Source of the DNA: Antarctobacter albus
GTDB taxonomy: Bacteria > Pseudomonadota > Alphaproteobacteria > Rhodobacterales > Rhodobacteraceae
Reading direction: 5' to 3'
Assembly (NCBI RefSeq): GCF_900101505.1
Contig: NZ_FMZI01000024.1
Span: forward strand, 1 to 43,675
Length of the DNA stretch: 43,675 nucleotides
Position numbers and translations under genes: made by a program. The notes under the pieces are model-generated. The model did no database searches and was not told where the DNA came from. It worked only from the letters and a program-made list of their open reading frames with translations. This document shows positions 1 through 8,432 of this stretch, one piece after another. Numbering within the stretch: the first letter of the stretch is position 1; every line of letters starts with the position of its first letter.

Positions 1-96
<96 letters not shown>

Positions 97-106
97 GAAA
101 CACTCC

Positions 107-135
107 GGGGCCTCTCCGACGTCGGGAGGGGCCCC
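107..135 (+). terminator. GC-rich hairpin, possible terminator
   Basis: The arms GGGGCC-TCTCCGA and TCGGGAGG-GGCCCC pair with small internal imperfections around a very short loop, 10 bases after the stop of the upstream gene fragment. There is no T-run, so intrinsic termination is uncertain. It could instead be an mRNA 3'-end stabiliser. Confidence 0.35.
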
Positions 136-200
136 CGAGGGATGTGCGAACAGGCGATCGCGGCTATCCTGTGGTGTAACAACGCCCCGAGGAACCGAAC

Positions 201-998
201 ATGACCGATAAGCCGATCGTCTATCACATTCCCGTCTGTCCCTTTTCCCAGCGGCTGGAAATCCTGCTGGCCTTGCGGGGAACTCCCGATGCGGTCGAGT
301 TCCGCGTGGTCGACATCACGAAGCCCCGCGATCCCGAGTTGCTGCGCAAGACCCGCGGAACCACCGCCCTGCCGGTGCTGGAAACGCCCGGCGGGCGCAT
401 CCTCAAGGAAAGCCTCGTCATCCTGCGCTACCTTGACGAGATGTTGCCGGGTGCCCCTTTGCGAAGGCCGGATCCGTTCGAACATGCGGTGGAATCCATG
501 CTGATCGCGCGCGAAGGCCCGTTTACAACGGCAGGGTATCTATACGTCCTGAACCAGGAGCCAGACCAACGGGCGACCCATCGCGACAAGCTGTTGGGCC
601 TTTACCGAGACCTGGACGGTTTCCTCTGGGAGCACAGCCCGGAGGGGGCGTTCCTCTTCGAGGATTTTGGCCTGGCCGAGGCGGTGTTCACCCCGATGTT
701 CAAACGCTTCTGGTTTCTCGAGTACTACGAGGATTTCGCGCTGCCCGAGGGGCCGGAGTACGACCGGGTCCGGCGTTGGCACGCGGCCTGCATGGCGCAC
801 CCCGCAACCGATCAGGTCTGCCAAGAGGAGATCGTCAAGCTTTACTACGACTACGCGCTTGGGGCGGGGAACGGGGCGCTGGTCGACGGGCGGAATATTT
901 CCAGTTTTGTCTTCGAGCCACATTGGCGTGACCGCCCGATGCCGCCCCGTGACAAATACGCGGGCAGTGCTTCGGACGCGGACCTGGGGCTGGCCTGA
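201..998 (+). CDS. glutathione S-transferase family protein
   Basis: 265 residues, cytosolic. The N-terminal thioredoxin-fold half starts with a CPFSQR motif (Cys13, Ser16), the position of the active-site Cys in omega/beta-like GSTs. It continues with the cis-proline segment TALPVLE and the glutathione gamma-glutamyl contact KESLVILRYLDE. An all-helical C-terminal half follows, up to about residue 210. The last 50 residues are an extension rich in aromatic and charged residues that is not part of the core fold. The ATG is preceded by GAGGAA at good spacing. The likely role is glutathione-dependent conjugation, reduction or dehalogenation; the substrate cannot be read from sequence. The downstream thioesterase gene is 56 bases away in the same direction and could be co-transcribed. 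The family call is firm, the specific activity unknown. Confidence 0.85.
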   Translation: MTDKPIVYHIPVCPFSQRLEILLALRGTPDAVEFRVVDITKPRDPELLRKTRGTTALPVLETPGGRILKESLVILRYLDEMLPGAPLRRPDPFEHAVESMLIAREGPFTTAGYLYVLNQEPDQRATHRDKLLGLYRDLDGFLWEHSPEGAFLFEDFGLAEAVFTPMFKRFWFLEYYEDFALPEGPEYDRVRRWHAACMAHPATDQVCQEEIVKLYYDYALGAGNGALVDGRNISSFVFEPHWRDRPMPPRDKYAGSASDADLGLA

Positions 999-1054
999 GC
1001 AAACTTGGTCGCACGGGCCTCTTGCTGCACTATGGTCCGAAAAGGGAGGTGCCA

Positions 1055-1489
1055 ATGCCCGCCATGATTTCTTTCCGCTCGGTCGTCGATCCGGCCGATT
1101 GCGATTTCCTGGGGCATATGAACGTGTCGCGCTACTTTTCGGCCTGTTCGGATGGTGTCTTTGCCGTGCAGGCAGAATTGGGACTGACGGCCCGGGACAT
1201 GCGTGAAGGGCGGCGGTTATCCTTTGCCGTCGTCCATGCCGAAAGCGATTTCCGTGCCGAGTTGCAGGCCGGTGATGCGATCTGGCTGGAAAGCAACGTG
1301 ATGGCGGTTGGTGGCAAGTCGATGACCTTTCGGCACGTGCTGAAGCGAGCAGAAGACGGGGCGGTGGCCTTCGAGACGGTTTTCAAATGCGTCTTGATGG
1401 ACCTTGTCACGCGGCGCGCCGTCGAGATCCCGCCGGATGTGCGCGACAGGGCAGAGACGTTGCGCGAGACGGAGGCGCCCCGGACCTGA
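1055..1489 (+). CDS. acyl-CoA thioesterase, hotdog fold (4HBT family)
   Basis: 144 residues. The N-terminus holds the 4HBT signature DCDFLGHMNVSRYF, with the conserved Asp and the GHMN turn of 4-hydroxybenzoyl-CoA-thioesterase/YbgC-like enzymes. A long hydrophobic helix and the beta strands of a single hotdog domain follow. Length is normal for the family. An in-frame ATG at 1022 exists, but 1055 is preferred because AGGGAGG lies directly upstream of it. The expected reaction is hydrolysis of an acyl- or aryl-CoA thioester to free acid and CoA in the cytosol. The gene ends 10 bases before the convergent end of oppF, with only a weak 5-bp hairpin between, so the two transcripts may run into each other. 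Substrate unknown. Confidence 0.85.
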   Translation: MPAMISFRSVVDPADCDFLGHMNVSRYFSACSDGVFAVQAELGLTARDMREGRRLSFAVVHAESDFRAELQAGDAIWLESNVMAVGGKSMTFRHVLKRAEDGAVAFETVFKCVLMDLVTRRAVEIPPDVRDRAETLRETEAPRT

Positions 1490-1499
1490 ACCGGGACCG

Positions 1500-2483
1500 T
1501 CACACCGTTTCATCCTCCAACAGGCAGGCGACCAGCCGTCCTTGACGGTCCGTCAGGTCGGGCCGCACAGTCGCGCAGGCATCAATGCGTTTCGGGCAGC
1601 GCGACTGAAACAGACAGCCTTGCGGCAGGTCCATCGGGCTGGGCAGATCCCCGGTCAGGATCTGCGGCTGTTGTTTCACGCGAGGATCGGGCACCGGAAC
1701 CGCCGAGAGAAGGGCCTGCGTGTAGGGATGGCGCGGGTTCGCCACAAGCTCTCCCGCCGGGGCCATCTCCATCATGCCGCCCATGTACATCACCAGGATG
1801 TCGTCGGAGATGTGGCGCACCACGCCCAGGTCATGCGCGACAAAGATCAGCGTCAGCCCCATTTCCGCCTGCAACTCCTTGAGCAGGTTGATGACCTGCG
1901 CCTGGATCGAGACGTCGAGCGCCGAGACCGGCTCATCGCAGAGCAGGATCTGCGGGCGGGCGATCAGCGCCCGTGCAATCCCGATACGCTGGCACTGTCC
2001 GCCCGAGAATTCATGCGGAAACCGGTTCATGTTGCGCTCGGCGATGCCGACGCGGTCCAGCATCTCGATCACCTTATGGCGCCTCTGCCGGCTGTTCAGC
2101 TCGGGGCAGAAGTAGACCAGCGGTTCGGCCACGATCTCGCGGATGGTCATGCGCGGGTTGAGCGAGGCCATCGGATCCTGAAAGATCATCTGCATCCTCC
2201 GCCGCAACCTTTGCAGGTCGGTGCGGCGGGCATAGTCGATGGGCTGGCCGTCCAGCGTGACGGTGCCGCTGTCATGCGGGCCAAGTCCGGCGACGGCGCG
2301 GATCAGCGTGGACTTGCCGCAGCCGGATTCGCCCACGATGCCCAGCACCCGGCCCGGCATGAGGTCAAAGCCGACTCCGTTGACCGCGTTCAGGCGCCGC
2401 GGCGGCGACCAGGGGAAACGCTGGCCCCGACGCACCGGGAAGGTCACGCGCATGTCTTTGACGGAGAGGATGGGATCGCTCAT
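1500..2483 (-). CDS. oppF: oligopeptide ABC transporter ATP-binding protein OppF
   Basis: 327-residue ABC ATPase, the second nucleotide-binding subunit of an Opp/Dpp-type importer. Visible motifs are Walker A GESGCGKST, signature FSGGQCQR and Walker B LLCDEPVSALD. It has the C-terminal oligopeptide/dipeptide-transporter extension (PRHPYTQALL, then a Cys-containing tail GCLFQSRCPKR). The ATG overlaps the stop of oppD as ATGA, so translation is probably coupled. It is the last gene of oppABCDF. With OppD it powers peptide import through OppBC. Assignment to oppF rather than dppF rests on the clearly OppA-like binding protein of the operon. Confidence 0.9.
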   Translation of the reverse strand: MSDPILSVKDMRVTFPVRRGQRFPWSPPRRLNAVNGVGFDLMPGRVLGIVGESGCGKSTLIRAVAGLGPHDSGTVTLDGQPIDYARRTDLQRLRRRMQMIFQDPMASLNPRMTIREIVAEPLVYFCPELNSRQRRHKVIEMLDRVGIAERNMNRFPHEFSGGQCQRIGIARALIARPQILLCDEPVSALDVSIQAQVINLLKELQAEMGLTLIFVAHDLGVVRHISDDILVMYMGGMMEMAPAGELVANPRHPYTQALLSAVPVPDPRVKQQPQILTGDLPSPMDLPQGCLFQSRCPKRIDACATVRPDLTDRQGRLVACLLEDETV

Positions 2484-3433
2484 GTCAGCTCCTCGACCGG
2501 GCGGATACAGGCGCGGCCCTCGCGGAAGTCCGGCAGCATCTCGTGGCAGGCGGGAATGGCATCGACACAGCGCGGCGCAAAGGGGCAGGCCCGGGGGGCG
2601 GCGGTCTGGTTCGGCGGACTGCCGGGGATGGCCGAAAGCGTAACATCGCCGTCGGTGATCCGCGGCACGGCGCGCAGCAGGCCGCGTGTGTAGGGATGCC
2701 CCGGTGCGTCGAAGATCGCGGGGGTCGGCGCGGCCTCCATCACGCGGCCACCGTACAGCACCATCGTGTCGTCGCAGAACCCGGCGACAACGCCAAGGTC
2801 GTGGGTGATCAGCAGGACGGCTGTCCCCAGATCGCGCTGGATCTCGTCCAGCAGGGCCATGATCTGGGCCTGCACGGTGACGTCCAGCGCCGTGGTCGGC
2901 TCATCGGCGAGGATCAGGCGGGGGCGACAGATCAGCGCCATCGCGATCACGATGCGCTGCCGCATCCCGCCCGAGAACTCGTGCGGATAGGCGCGCAGAC
3001 GGTTCCTGGCGTCGGGAATACGCACGGCCTCCATGACTTCCAGCGCGCGTTTGCGGGCCTCGGCCCGGCTGGCGCCCTCGTGCAGTTCCACCACCTCGCC
3101 CAGCTGTCGCTCGATGGTCATGTAGGGGTTGAGCGAACTCATGGGGTCCTGGAAGATCAGTGCGATCTGCGCGGCCCGCAGGGCATTCAGCTGCGAGGCG
3201 GGCAGGCTGAGCAGGTCACGCCCGTCGAACCGGACCTTGCCCGCGACCTCGGCGTTTTTTGCCAGCAGGCCCATGATGGCCAGGGCGATCTGGCTCTTGC
3301 CAGAGCCGCTTTCGCCCACGAGAGCGAGTTTCTGACCTTCGGCAATGTCGAAACTGACATCGTTGACCGCGTGTACCAGCCCGTCGCCGGTGCGAAAGCG
3401 GATCTGCAGGTTTTCAACGGAAAGCAGGCTCAT
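2480..3433 (-). CDS. oppD: oligopeptide ABC transporter ATP-binding protein OppD
   Basis: 317-residue ABC ATPase. Walker A is GESGSGKSQ, with Gln after the Ser of GKS as in other OppD/DppD proteins. The signature is FSGGMRQR and Walker B is LILADEPTTALD. The C-terminal oligopeptide domain carries GHPYTRGLL and a four-Cys tail (CPFAPRC, AC, AC) of the kind linked to iron-sulfur binding in some DppD-type proteins; that function is not shown here. Both ends overlap neighbours by 4 bp (ATGA with oppC upstream and oppF downstream), so all three are translationally coupled. It acts on the cytoplasmic face of the OppBC permease. Confidence 0.9.
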   Translation of the reverse strand: MSLLSVENLQIRFRTGDGLVHAVNDVSFDIAEGQKLALVGESGSGKSQIALAIMGLLAKNAEVAGKVRFDGRDLLSLPASQLNALRAAQIALIFQDPMSSLNPYMTIERQLGEVVELHEGASRAEARKRALEVMEAVRIPDARNRLRAYPHEFSGGMRQRIVIAMALICRPRLILADEPTTALDVTVQAQIMALLDEIQRDLGTAVLLITHDLGVVAGFCDDTMVLYGGRVMEAAPTPAIFDAPGHPYTRGLLRAVPRITDGDVTLSAIPGSPPNQTAAPRACPFAPRCVDAIPACHEMLPDFREGRACIRPVEELT

Positions 3434-4365
3434 CGGCGGTCCTTGGGGTCGAGCGCGTCCCGCAGGCCGTCACCGATGTAATACAGCGAAACCTGCGCGA
3501 TGACGAAGAAGGCGGCGGGGAAGGCAAGTTGCCAGAGCGTGCCGAAGGTCATGGTGCGCGCCCCTTCGGAGATGAGCGCTCCCCAGCTGGTGTTCGGTTC
3601 CTGGATGCCGACACCCAGGAAGGAGACCAGGCTTTCGGCCATGATGACCTCCGGGATGACGATCGAGGTATAGATCACGATCACCCAGAGGATGTTCGGC
3701 GCCAGGTGCTTGAAGATGATGGCAAGGTCGGACATGCCCAGCATCCGCGCCGCATCGACGAATTCGCGGTGCTTGAGCATCATGACCTGTCCGCGCACGA
3801 TCAACAGGCCGGCGGTCCAGTTCACGATGATGATGACGATGATCATCTGCGTCAGTGAACGTCCGAAGAAGGCCTGCCAGACGACAAAGAAGATGATGTA
3901 GGGGATCGAGATCCAGATGGTGTAAAACCCGGTGATGATCTGGTCGAGCCTGCCGCCGAAATAGCCCGCCAGCGCGCCCAGCGTGGCCCCCAGAAGCACT
4001 GCCAACGGCCCGGCAACAAACCCGACCATCAGCGAGGTGCGCGTGCCCTGAACAACACGGGCATAGAGGTCGCGGCCCAGTTCGTCGACGCCGAACCAGT
4101 GACCGTTATCCAGGCTGGGGGCGCCCTCGGTCTTGATCCGGCCCAGCACGTTCCAGTCGATTTCCTCAAAGCTCCACCGGGCGAAGGCATGGCCGAAGAG
4201 GGCGAAGAGCACCAGCGCCAGCAGCATGAAGACGGAAAAGACCGCGAGCCGATGGCCGAGGAAACGGCGCCGGGCATCCGCCCAGAACGACCGCGAAACG
4301 ATCATCTCTTCGGCGACAGTGTCGGCGAAATCCCTGGAGTTGAGGCGTTTACGTGCGTCGGTCAC
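3430..4365 (-). CDS. oppC: oligopeptide ABC transporter permease OppC
   Basis: 311 residues from a GTG start at 4365. An ATG at 4395 is possible but overlaps oppB by 34 bp and has no Shine-Dalgarno. The GTG gives a GTGA 4-bp overlap with the oppB stop, matching the other junctions of this operon, and has GGAG upstream. The protein has an N-terminal cytoplasmic segment, a first transmembrane helix near residues 45-65 and then the five-helix permease core. The EAA loop is FVDAARMLGMSDLAIIFKHL. With OppB it forms the inner-membrane channel. The family is certain; the start is my choice. Confidence 0.88.
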   Translation of the reverse strand: MTDARKRLNSRDFADTVAEEMIVSRSFWADARRRFLGHRLAVFSVFMLLALVLFALFGHAFARWSFEEIDWNVLGRIKTEGAPSLDNGHWFGVDELGRDLYARVVQGTRTSLMVGFVAGPLAVLLGATLGALAGYFGGRLDQIITGFYTIWISIPYIIFFVVWQAFFGRSLTQMIIVIIIVNWTAGLLIVRGQVMMLKHREFVDAARMLGMSDLAIIFKHLAPNILWVIVIYTSIVIPEVIMAESLVSFLGVGIQEPNTSWGALISEGARTMTFGTLWQLAFPAAFFVIAQVSLYYIGDGLRDALDPKDRR

Positions 4366-5291
4366 AGGCTGCTCCGCACCTTGGGGTCGATCCATGCATA
4401 AAGCAGGTCGAGCATGAGGTTCAGGGCGAAGGTCAGCAGGCTGTAGAGGATCGCTAGCCCAAGCAGCATGGAATAATCGCGGCTATAGGCGCCGTCGATG
4501 AAATCCTGCCCGATGCCGCCGGTGGAAAAGAACACGTCGATGAAGACCGAGCCGGTGATCATGTAGACAAAGACCGGGCCCATGTAGGTCAGCGTCGGCA
4601 AGAGCGCCGGTTTCAGCGCGTGCCGCCAGATGATGACCCGTTCCGGCAGGCCCTTGGCACGGGCGGTCAGGATAAAGGGCGCGTTCAGCACCTCCAGCAT
4701 GGAGCCCCGTGTCAGTCGGGCGACCCCCGCCATGTAGGATGTCCCCAGCGCGATGGCGGGCATGACGATGTATTCCCATTGCCCGCCGTTCCAGCCGCCG
4801 CCGGGCAACAGCCCCCAGGACAGGGTGAAGAGCAGCACGAGGATCGGGGCGAGGACGAAATTCGGAAAGATCTGGGAGAAGATGGCGAGGCCCGTCATCG
4901 TGTAGTCCCAGATGCTGTTGTGGCGCAGCGCGGCGACGATCCCCAGCGGGATGCCCAGCACCAGCACGAAGACCGCCGACCAGAAACCATAGGTCAGCGT
5001 GACCGGAAACCCTTGCGCGATCACGTCGTTCACCGTGCGGTCCTTCTGGGCGAAACTGGGCCCGAAGTCGAAGTGGAAGACGATGTTCTTGATGTAGGTC
5101 CAGAGCTGGACGTAGAGCGGCTGATCCATGCCGTAGCGTTCCAGCACGTTCTGCATCACCGCGGGCGGCAGCGGCTTTTCAGAGGTGAATGGCCCTCCGG
5201 GCGCCAGCCGCATCAGGTAGAAGGAAAAGACGATCAGCACCAGGAGCGTCGGGATCACCGTCAGCAATCGGCGCAGGGTGTAATTGAACAT
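4362..5291 (-). CDS. oppB: oligopeptide ABC transporter permease OppB
   Basis: 309-residue inner-membrane permease. It starts with the typical FNYTLRRLLTVIPTLLV first helix. A periplasmic loop with the LAPGGPF and ERYGMDQPLYVQ motifs of OppB/DppB proteins follows, then five further helices and the EAA loop FILTARAKGLPERVIIWRHAL. Length and topology match the family. It is separated from oppA by 132 bases holding two perfect hairpins, and overlaps oppC by 4 bp. It pairs with OppC in the translocation pore. Confidence 0.92.
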   Translation of the reverse strand: MFNYTLRRLLTVIPTLLVLIVFSFYLMRLAPGGPFTSEKPLPPAVMQNVLERYGMDQPLYVQLWTYIKNIVFHFDFGPSFAQKDRTVNDVIAQGFPVTLTYGFWSAVFVLVLGIPLGIVAALRHNSIWDYTMTGLAIFSQIFPNFVLAPILVLLFTLSWGLLPGGGWNGGQWEYIVMPAIALGTSYMAGVARLTRGSMLEVLNAPFILTARAKGLPERVIIWRHALKPALLPTLTYMGPVFVYMITGSVFIDVFFSTGGIGQDFIDGAYSRDYSMLLGLAILYSLLTFALNLMLDLLYAWIDPKVRSSL

Positions 5292-5328
5292 GGGGGAACC
5301 GGACCTGGGGTTCGAGCAAGATGGCCCC

Positions 5329-5349
5329 GTCCCGGGCCTGACCCGGGAC
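5329..5349. repeat. perfect 8-bp hairpin in the oppA-oppB gap
   Basis: GTCCCGGG, loop CCTGA, CCCGGGAC. It is one of two REP-like palindromes between the binding-protein gene and the permease genes. No T-run follows on either strand, so it is more likely an mRNA stabiliser or attenuator than a full terminator. Confidence 0.7.
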
Positions 5350-5375
5350 CCCTGCGCCGGTGATACCGTGCAGAG

Positions 5376-5396
5376 GCCCCGGATCTGGTCCGGGGC
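5376..5396. repeat. second perfect 8-bp hairpin in the oppA-oppB gap
   Basis: GCCCCGGA, loop TCTGG, TCCGGGGC. With its neighbour 26 bases away it forms a REP/BIME-like doublet just downstream of the oppA stop. This position would favour accumulation of oppA mRNA over the permease message. Confidence 0.7.
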
Positions 5397-5423
5397 AGGG
5401 GATGCGGGAAAGCGGCGCGGCGC

Positions 5424-7040
5424 TTACTCGGCGACCTTGTAGAGGTCCTTGGCGTACCAGTTCTGCTCGACGTTGTTGACCGGCCAGCCCATGATCTGGT
5501 CGCTCAGCATCATGTTGGTCGAGGCGTGGTAGATCGGGATCACCGGCATGTCCTGCGACAGGATTGCCTCGACATCGAAGTAGAGCGGGCTGGCGTCCTG
5601 CGAGGACTTGGCCTCTGCCATCAGTTCGTCGACACGCGCGTTGGAATACTTGCCGTCGTTGTAGCCAGACTGCGAGGTCAGCAGATCGAGGAAGGTCGAG
5701 GCCTCGTTGTAATCTCCGCACCATGCGCCGCGCGCCAGTTCAAAGTTCTGGTTGCCGCGGGTTTCGAGGAAGACCTTCCATTCCTGGTTTTCCAGCGTCA
5801 CCTCGACGCCCAGTTTCTGCTTCCACATCTGGCTGGCCACGATGGCGATCTGCTGGTGGCTTTCGGAGGTGTTGTAGAGATAGGTGAAGGACAGCGTATC
5901 ACCGTCCGGACCATAGCCCGCTTCTGCCAGCAGCTCCTTGGCCTTCGCGTCGCGGTCCGCCTGGGTCATGTTGGCGTAGTCGACCTCGGGGACCTCGAAT
6001 CCGTCGGTGGCGCCGGGGGTGAAGGTATAGGCCGGGAATTGCCCGCCTTGAAGCACCCGGTCGACGATCACGTCGCGGTCCAGCGCGTAGGACAGCGCCT
6101 GGCGGACGCGCACGTCCTGGAACGGCTCGGGGCCGTCCTTGAGGTTGAAGGTCATGTAGTAGTTGCACAGGCGCGGCAGGGCATAGGCCTGGTCGGGGAA
6201 CTCTTCCTTCAGGGTCGGGTACTGGCCGGACGGGATATCCGTCTTGTCGACCTCTCCCGCGCGCCAGCGGGTCAGGCCCTGGGCCTCGTCACCGATGACC
6301 AGCGTCACGACCCGTTCCAGCACGGTCTTGTCATTGTCCCAGTACATCTCGTTGCGTTCGCGCACCGACCGTTCCTTGGGGACGTGTTCGGTCAGGACAT
6401 AGGCGCCGTTCGACACGATGTTGCCGGGCCGGGTCCATTCCTGTCCGTGCTCCTCGATCACCCATTTCGGAGAGGGGAAGGTCGTGGCGTGCGTGACCAT
6501 CTTGGCGAAATAGGGCAGCGGCTGGCTCAGCTGAACGACCAAGGTGTGATCGTCGGGGGCAGAGACGCCGAGGTCGGTGATCGGCTTTTCGCCCGCGATG
6601 ATCGCGGCACCGTTCTGGATCGACATCAGTTCCATGTACCAGGCGTAGGGCGAGGCCAGTTCCGGATTCACCGCGCGCTGCCAGGCATAGACGAAATCGC
6701 CGGCAGTGACGGGCTTGCCATCCGACCACCTGGCATCGTCGCGCAGGGTGAAGGTGTAGGTCATGTTGTCTTCGCTGACCGTGTGGCTCAGCGCGACGCC
6801 GGGCACGATCTCGCCGTCGGCGTTCTGGTTGTAGAGCCCCTCGAAGAGGTCACGCACGACCTCGGAGCCGTTCACATCTTCGACCACCTGCGGGTCGAAG
6901 GAGGAGAATTCGTCAAGTACACGGTAGGTGAAGGTCTGGTCGGCGGCCAGCTGGGTGCCCTCGGGGACGTCGGCGGCAAAGGCGGCCGTCATCAGCGTGG
7001 TCGACAAAAGAAATGGAACGATCGCGGAACGATACTTCAT
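5424..7040 (-). CDS. oppA: periplasmic oligopeptide-binding protein OppA
   Basis: 538 residues from the ATG at 7040, preceded by GGGGAG; an in-frame ATG 33 bases upstream would only add residues ahead of the signal peptide. The signal peptide is MKYRSAIVPFLLSTTLMTAAFA, cut before ADVPEGTQLA, very like E. coli OppA (ADVPAGVTLA). Family landmarks follow in order: RDLFEGLYNQ, FTLRDDARWSDGKPVTAGDF, PGNIVSNGAYVL, and the Cys-containing LCNYYMTFNL matching LCTYYYEI of OppA. The protein captures peptides in the periplasm and delivers them to OppBC. First gene of oppABCDF; its promoter should lie in 7041-7237, where I see no convincing -35/-10 pair. Confidence 0.93.
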   Translation of the reverse strand: MKYRSAIVPFLLSTTLMTAAFAADVPEGTQLAADQTFTYRVLDEFSSFDPQVVEDVNGSEVVRDLFEGLYNQNADGEIVPGVALSHTVSEDNMTYTFTLRDDARWSDGKPVTAGDFVYAWQRAVNPELASPYAWYMELMSIQNGAAIIAGEKPITDLGVSAPDDHTLVVQLSQPLPYFAKMVTHATTFPSPKWVIEEHGQEWTRPGNIVSNGAYVLTEHVPKERSVRERNEMYWDNDKTVLERVVTLVIGDEAQGLTRWRAGEVDKTDIPSGQYPTLKEEFPDQAYALPRLCNYYMTFNLKDGPEPFQDVRVRQALSYALDRDVIVDRVLQGGQFPAYTFTPGATDGFEVPEVDYANMTQADRDAKAKELLAEAGYGPDGDTLSFTYLYNTSESHQQIAIVASQMWKQKLGVEVTLENQEWKVFLETRGNQNFELARGAWCGDYNEASTFLDLLTSQSGYNDGKYSNARVDELMAEAKSSQDASPLYFDVEAILSQDMPVIPIYHASTNMMLSDQIMGWPVNNVEQNWYAKDLYKVAE

Positions 7041-7237
7041 GGTTCTCCCCTGGATTGGATGCTCTTGCGGCAAAGCGTGCCCGAGTTGCCGGACCTTGCA
7101 AAGGCTTTTCTGGGTGCCTGCAGGCCCGTCGTCGGGTCAACCGTGGGATGAAACGCGGTAGGAGGTCAAGGGGCGAAAAGGGCGGGGCGGCGGGAGCGTG
7201 TCGCGACCGTGCCAGCCGGCTTTGTCAGAAGCGGTTT

Positions 7238-8020
7238 TCAGGGGGCGCGAGCCACCGGAACATGCGAGAGGCTGGCCCAGAAGGCAGCGACCTCCGCCAT
7301 TGCCCCGGCCTCGATGACAAGGGCGCGGGGGGCGGGGCCGTCCTGTGCCAACCCGATGGCCATATCGGGATCGCTTTTGAGGGTGAAGAAGAGAATCTCA
7401 TTTTTGTCCAGCAGGTTGATCCCGGGCGCCGGTGGGGCCAGAAGGGCCTGCAACTGCCGTTCCAGCGTTGCGGTCATGAGGCGGTCGGGGCAAATCTGCC
7501 GGGGCGCTTGTCCCGGGTCGGCGACAGCGATCAGCACCTCCTCCGCGGCGCCGAGAAGATAGGCCCAACGGTCCTGGATCGCCCTGTCCGGCGGGATCAG
7601 CCCAAGCTGCCGAAGGAGCGCATCAACGCCAATGCCGGGGTGTGCGGGATCGGGCGGCTGCGCGGGCGGGGTGGACCTGCATTGCAACCGCTGGTCGCCG
7701 GGCAGCAACCGGGCAAGGGCACGGGCCACGGCGTCCAGTTCCTTGACCGTCAGAGGCTGGCCCGACAAGGCCCGCGCCTCCGCCGGGGCGGTGTCCGGCA
7801 GGTCGAGCAAACGCGACAGCTGTCCTGCCGCCGCCTCCAGCCGCAACATAGGTTTGCCCCCGTCGAGGATCGTCAGTTCACGCGGGGCGATGCAGGCGGC
7901 GATCGCGTCCAGGACAAAACCCCGCGCCTCTTCGGCTGTAGCGGCGGCGAGGTCCTGGCTGTCGGTGCCCAGGGCCGCAGCCTGGGACAGGATGGTCGCA
8001 ATCGAAGGATGCTCGGTCAT
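7238..8020 (-). CDS. uncharacterised protein, last gene of the kinase/dynamin cluster
   Basis: 260 residues from the ATG at 8020, which overlaps the stop of the preceding Roadblock-like gene as ATGA; this decides the start over upstream in-frame codons. No family recognised. It is soluble, Ala/Leu-rich and acidic. It has a helical first half, a Pro-rich linker near residues 134-145 (TPPAQPPDPAHP), then a mixed alpha/beta half with strands such as AAEEVLIAVAD and NEILFFTLKSD. The alternation in the second half is compatible with a Roadblock-like or similar small alpha/beta fold, but this is speculation. Its tight coupling to the gene before it suggests the two products work together, perhaps as a complex regulating the cluster GTPases. 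Confidence 0.75.
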   Translation of the reverse strand: MTEHPSIATILSQAAALGTDSQDLAAATAEEARGFVLDAIAACIAPRELTILDGGKPMLRLEAAAGQLSRLLDLPDTAPAEARALSGQPLTVKELDAVARALARLLPGDQRLQCRSTPPAQPPDPAHPGIGVDALLRQLGLIPPDRAIQDRWAYLLGAAEEVLIAVADPGQAPRQICPDRLMTATLERQLQALLAPPAPGINLLDKNEILFFTLKSDPDMAIGLAQDGPAPRALVIEAGAMAEVAAFWASLSHVPVARAP

Positions 8021-8358
8021 GTCATGTTTTCCGTATCGCCAAGGCGCCCCGCCGCCACACAGATCGCGGGCAGGTCGGCCCGGGGGCCGAGGACCGCACA
8101 GATCACCTCGGTCGGGTCGCGGGGCATTTGCAGGAACAATCGGCTGCCCCGAGGGCCACTCAGGACGGCCATGCCGCGGGCAGGCAAGTCCGAACGAAAG
8201 AGGGCGCAGGCCGTGGCGCAGAGATCGTCCAGGCGTTCCTGTCCCTGGTGGATCGCGCTGTCGAACGTCAGGACGGTGCCCGCCGCGGTGTCGGCGAGCA
8301 TGACCAGTTCGCAATGGGCGAAACCGGCACGGAACCTGGCAAGATCGTCACGGGTCAT
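8017..8358 (-). CDS. Roadblock/LC7-like small protein
   Basis: 113 residues. The predicted order is helix, strand pair (CELVMLADTAAGTVLTF), a long amphipathic helix (ERLDDLCATACALFRSD), then three strands (GMAVLSG, SRLFLQM, EVICAVLG) and a final helix. Size and order fit the Roadblock/LC7 fold of MglB-type GTPase regulators. No diagnostic residue exists for this fold, so this is a structure-pattern call only. It lies 74 bases after a GTPase gene and overlaps the next gene by 4 bp. In other bacteria Roadblock proteins are commonly encoded beside small GTPases (MglAB, Streptomyces conservons), which supports the call. If wrong, it is simply a short conserved unknown. Confidence 0.55.
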   Translation of the reverse strand: MTRDDLARFRAGFAHCELVMLADTAAGTVLTFDSAIHQGQERLDDLCATACALFRSDLPARGMAVLSGPRGSRLFLQMPRDPTEVICAVLGPRADLPAICVAAGRLGDTENMT

Positions 8359-8432
8359 CGGGTAGCCTCTGCTGTCCCTGTCATGACCCCTGCGGGGTTA
8401 AGGTCGCCTTACCTCGGGAGGTGTTCCAGGGA

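Noticed and set aside
1482-1499. Bidirectional terminator between thioesterase and oppF
   Set aside because: Only a 5-bp stem (CCCGG/CCGGG) with no T-run on either side; too weak to call.
1404-2693. Plus-strand open frame opposite oppF
   Set aside because: No domain and Arg/His-rich; OppF on the other strand has Walker A, Walker B and signature motifs.
5329-5396. Repeats as part of a CRISPR array
   Set aside because: Only two short palindromes of different sequence, with no regular spacers; no CRISPR-like array occurs anywhere in the window.
7041-7237. Promoter of oppA
   Set aside because: The gap must contain it, but no convincing -35/-10 pair or operator repeat could be recognised.
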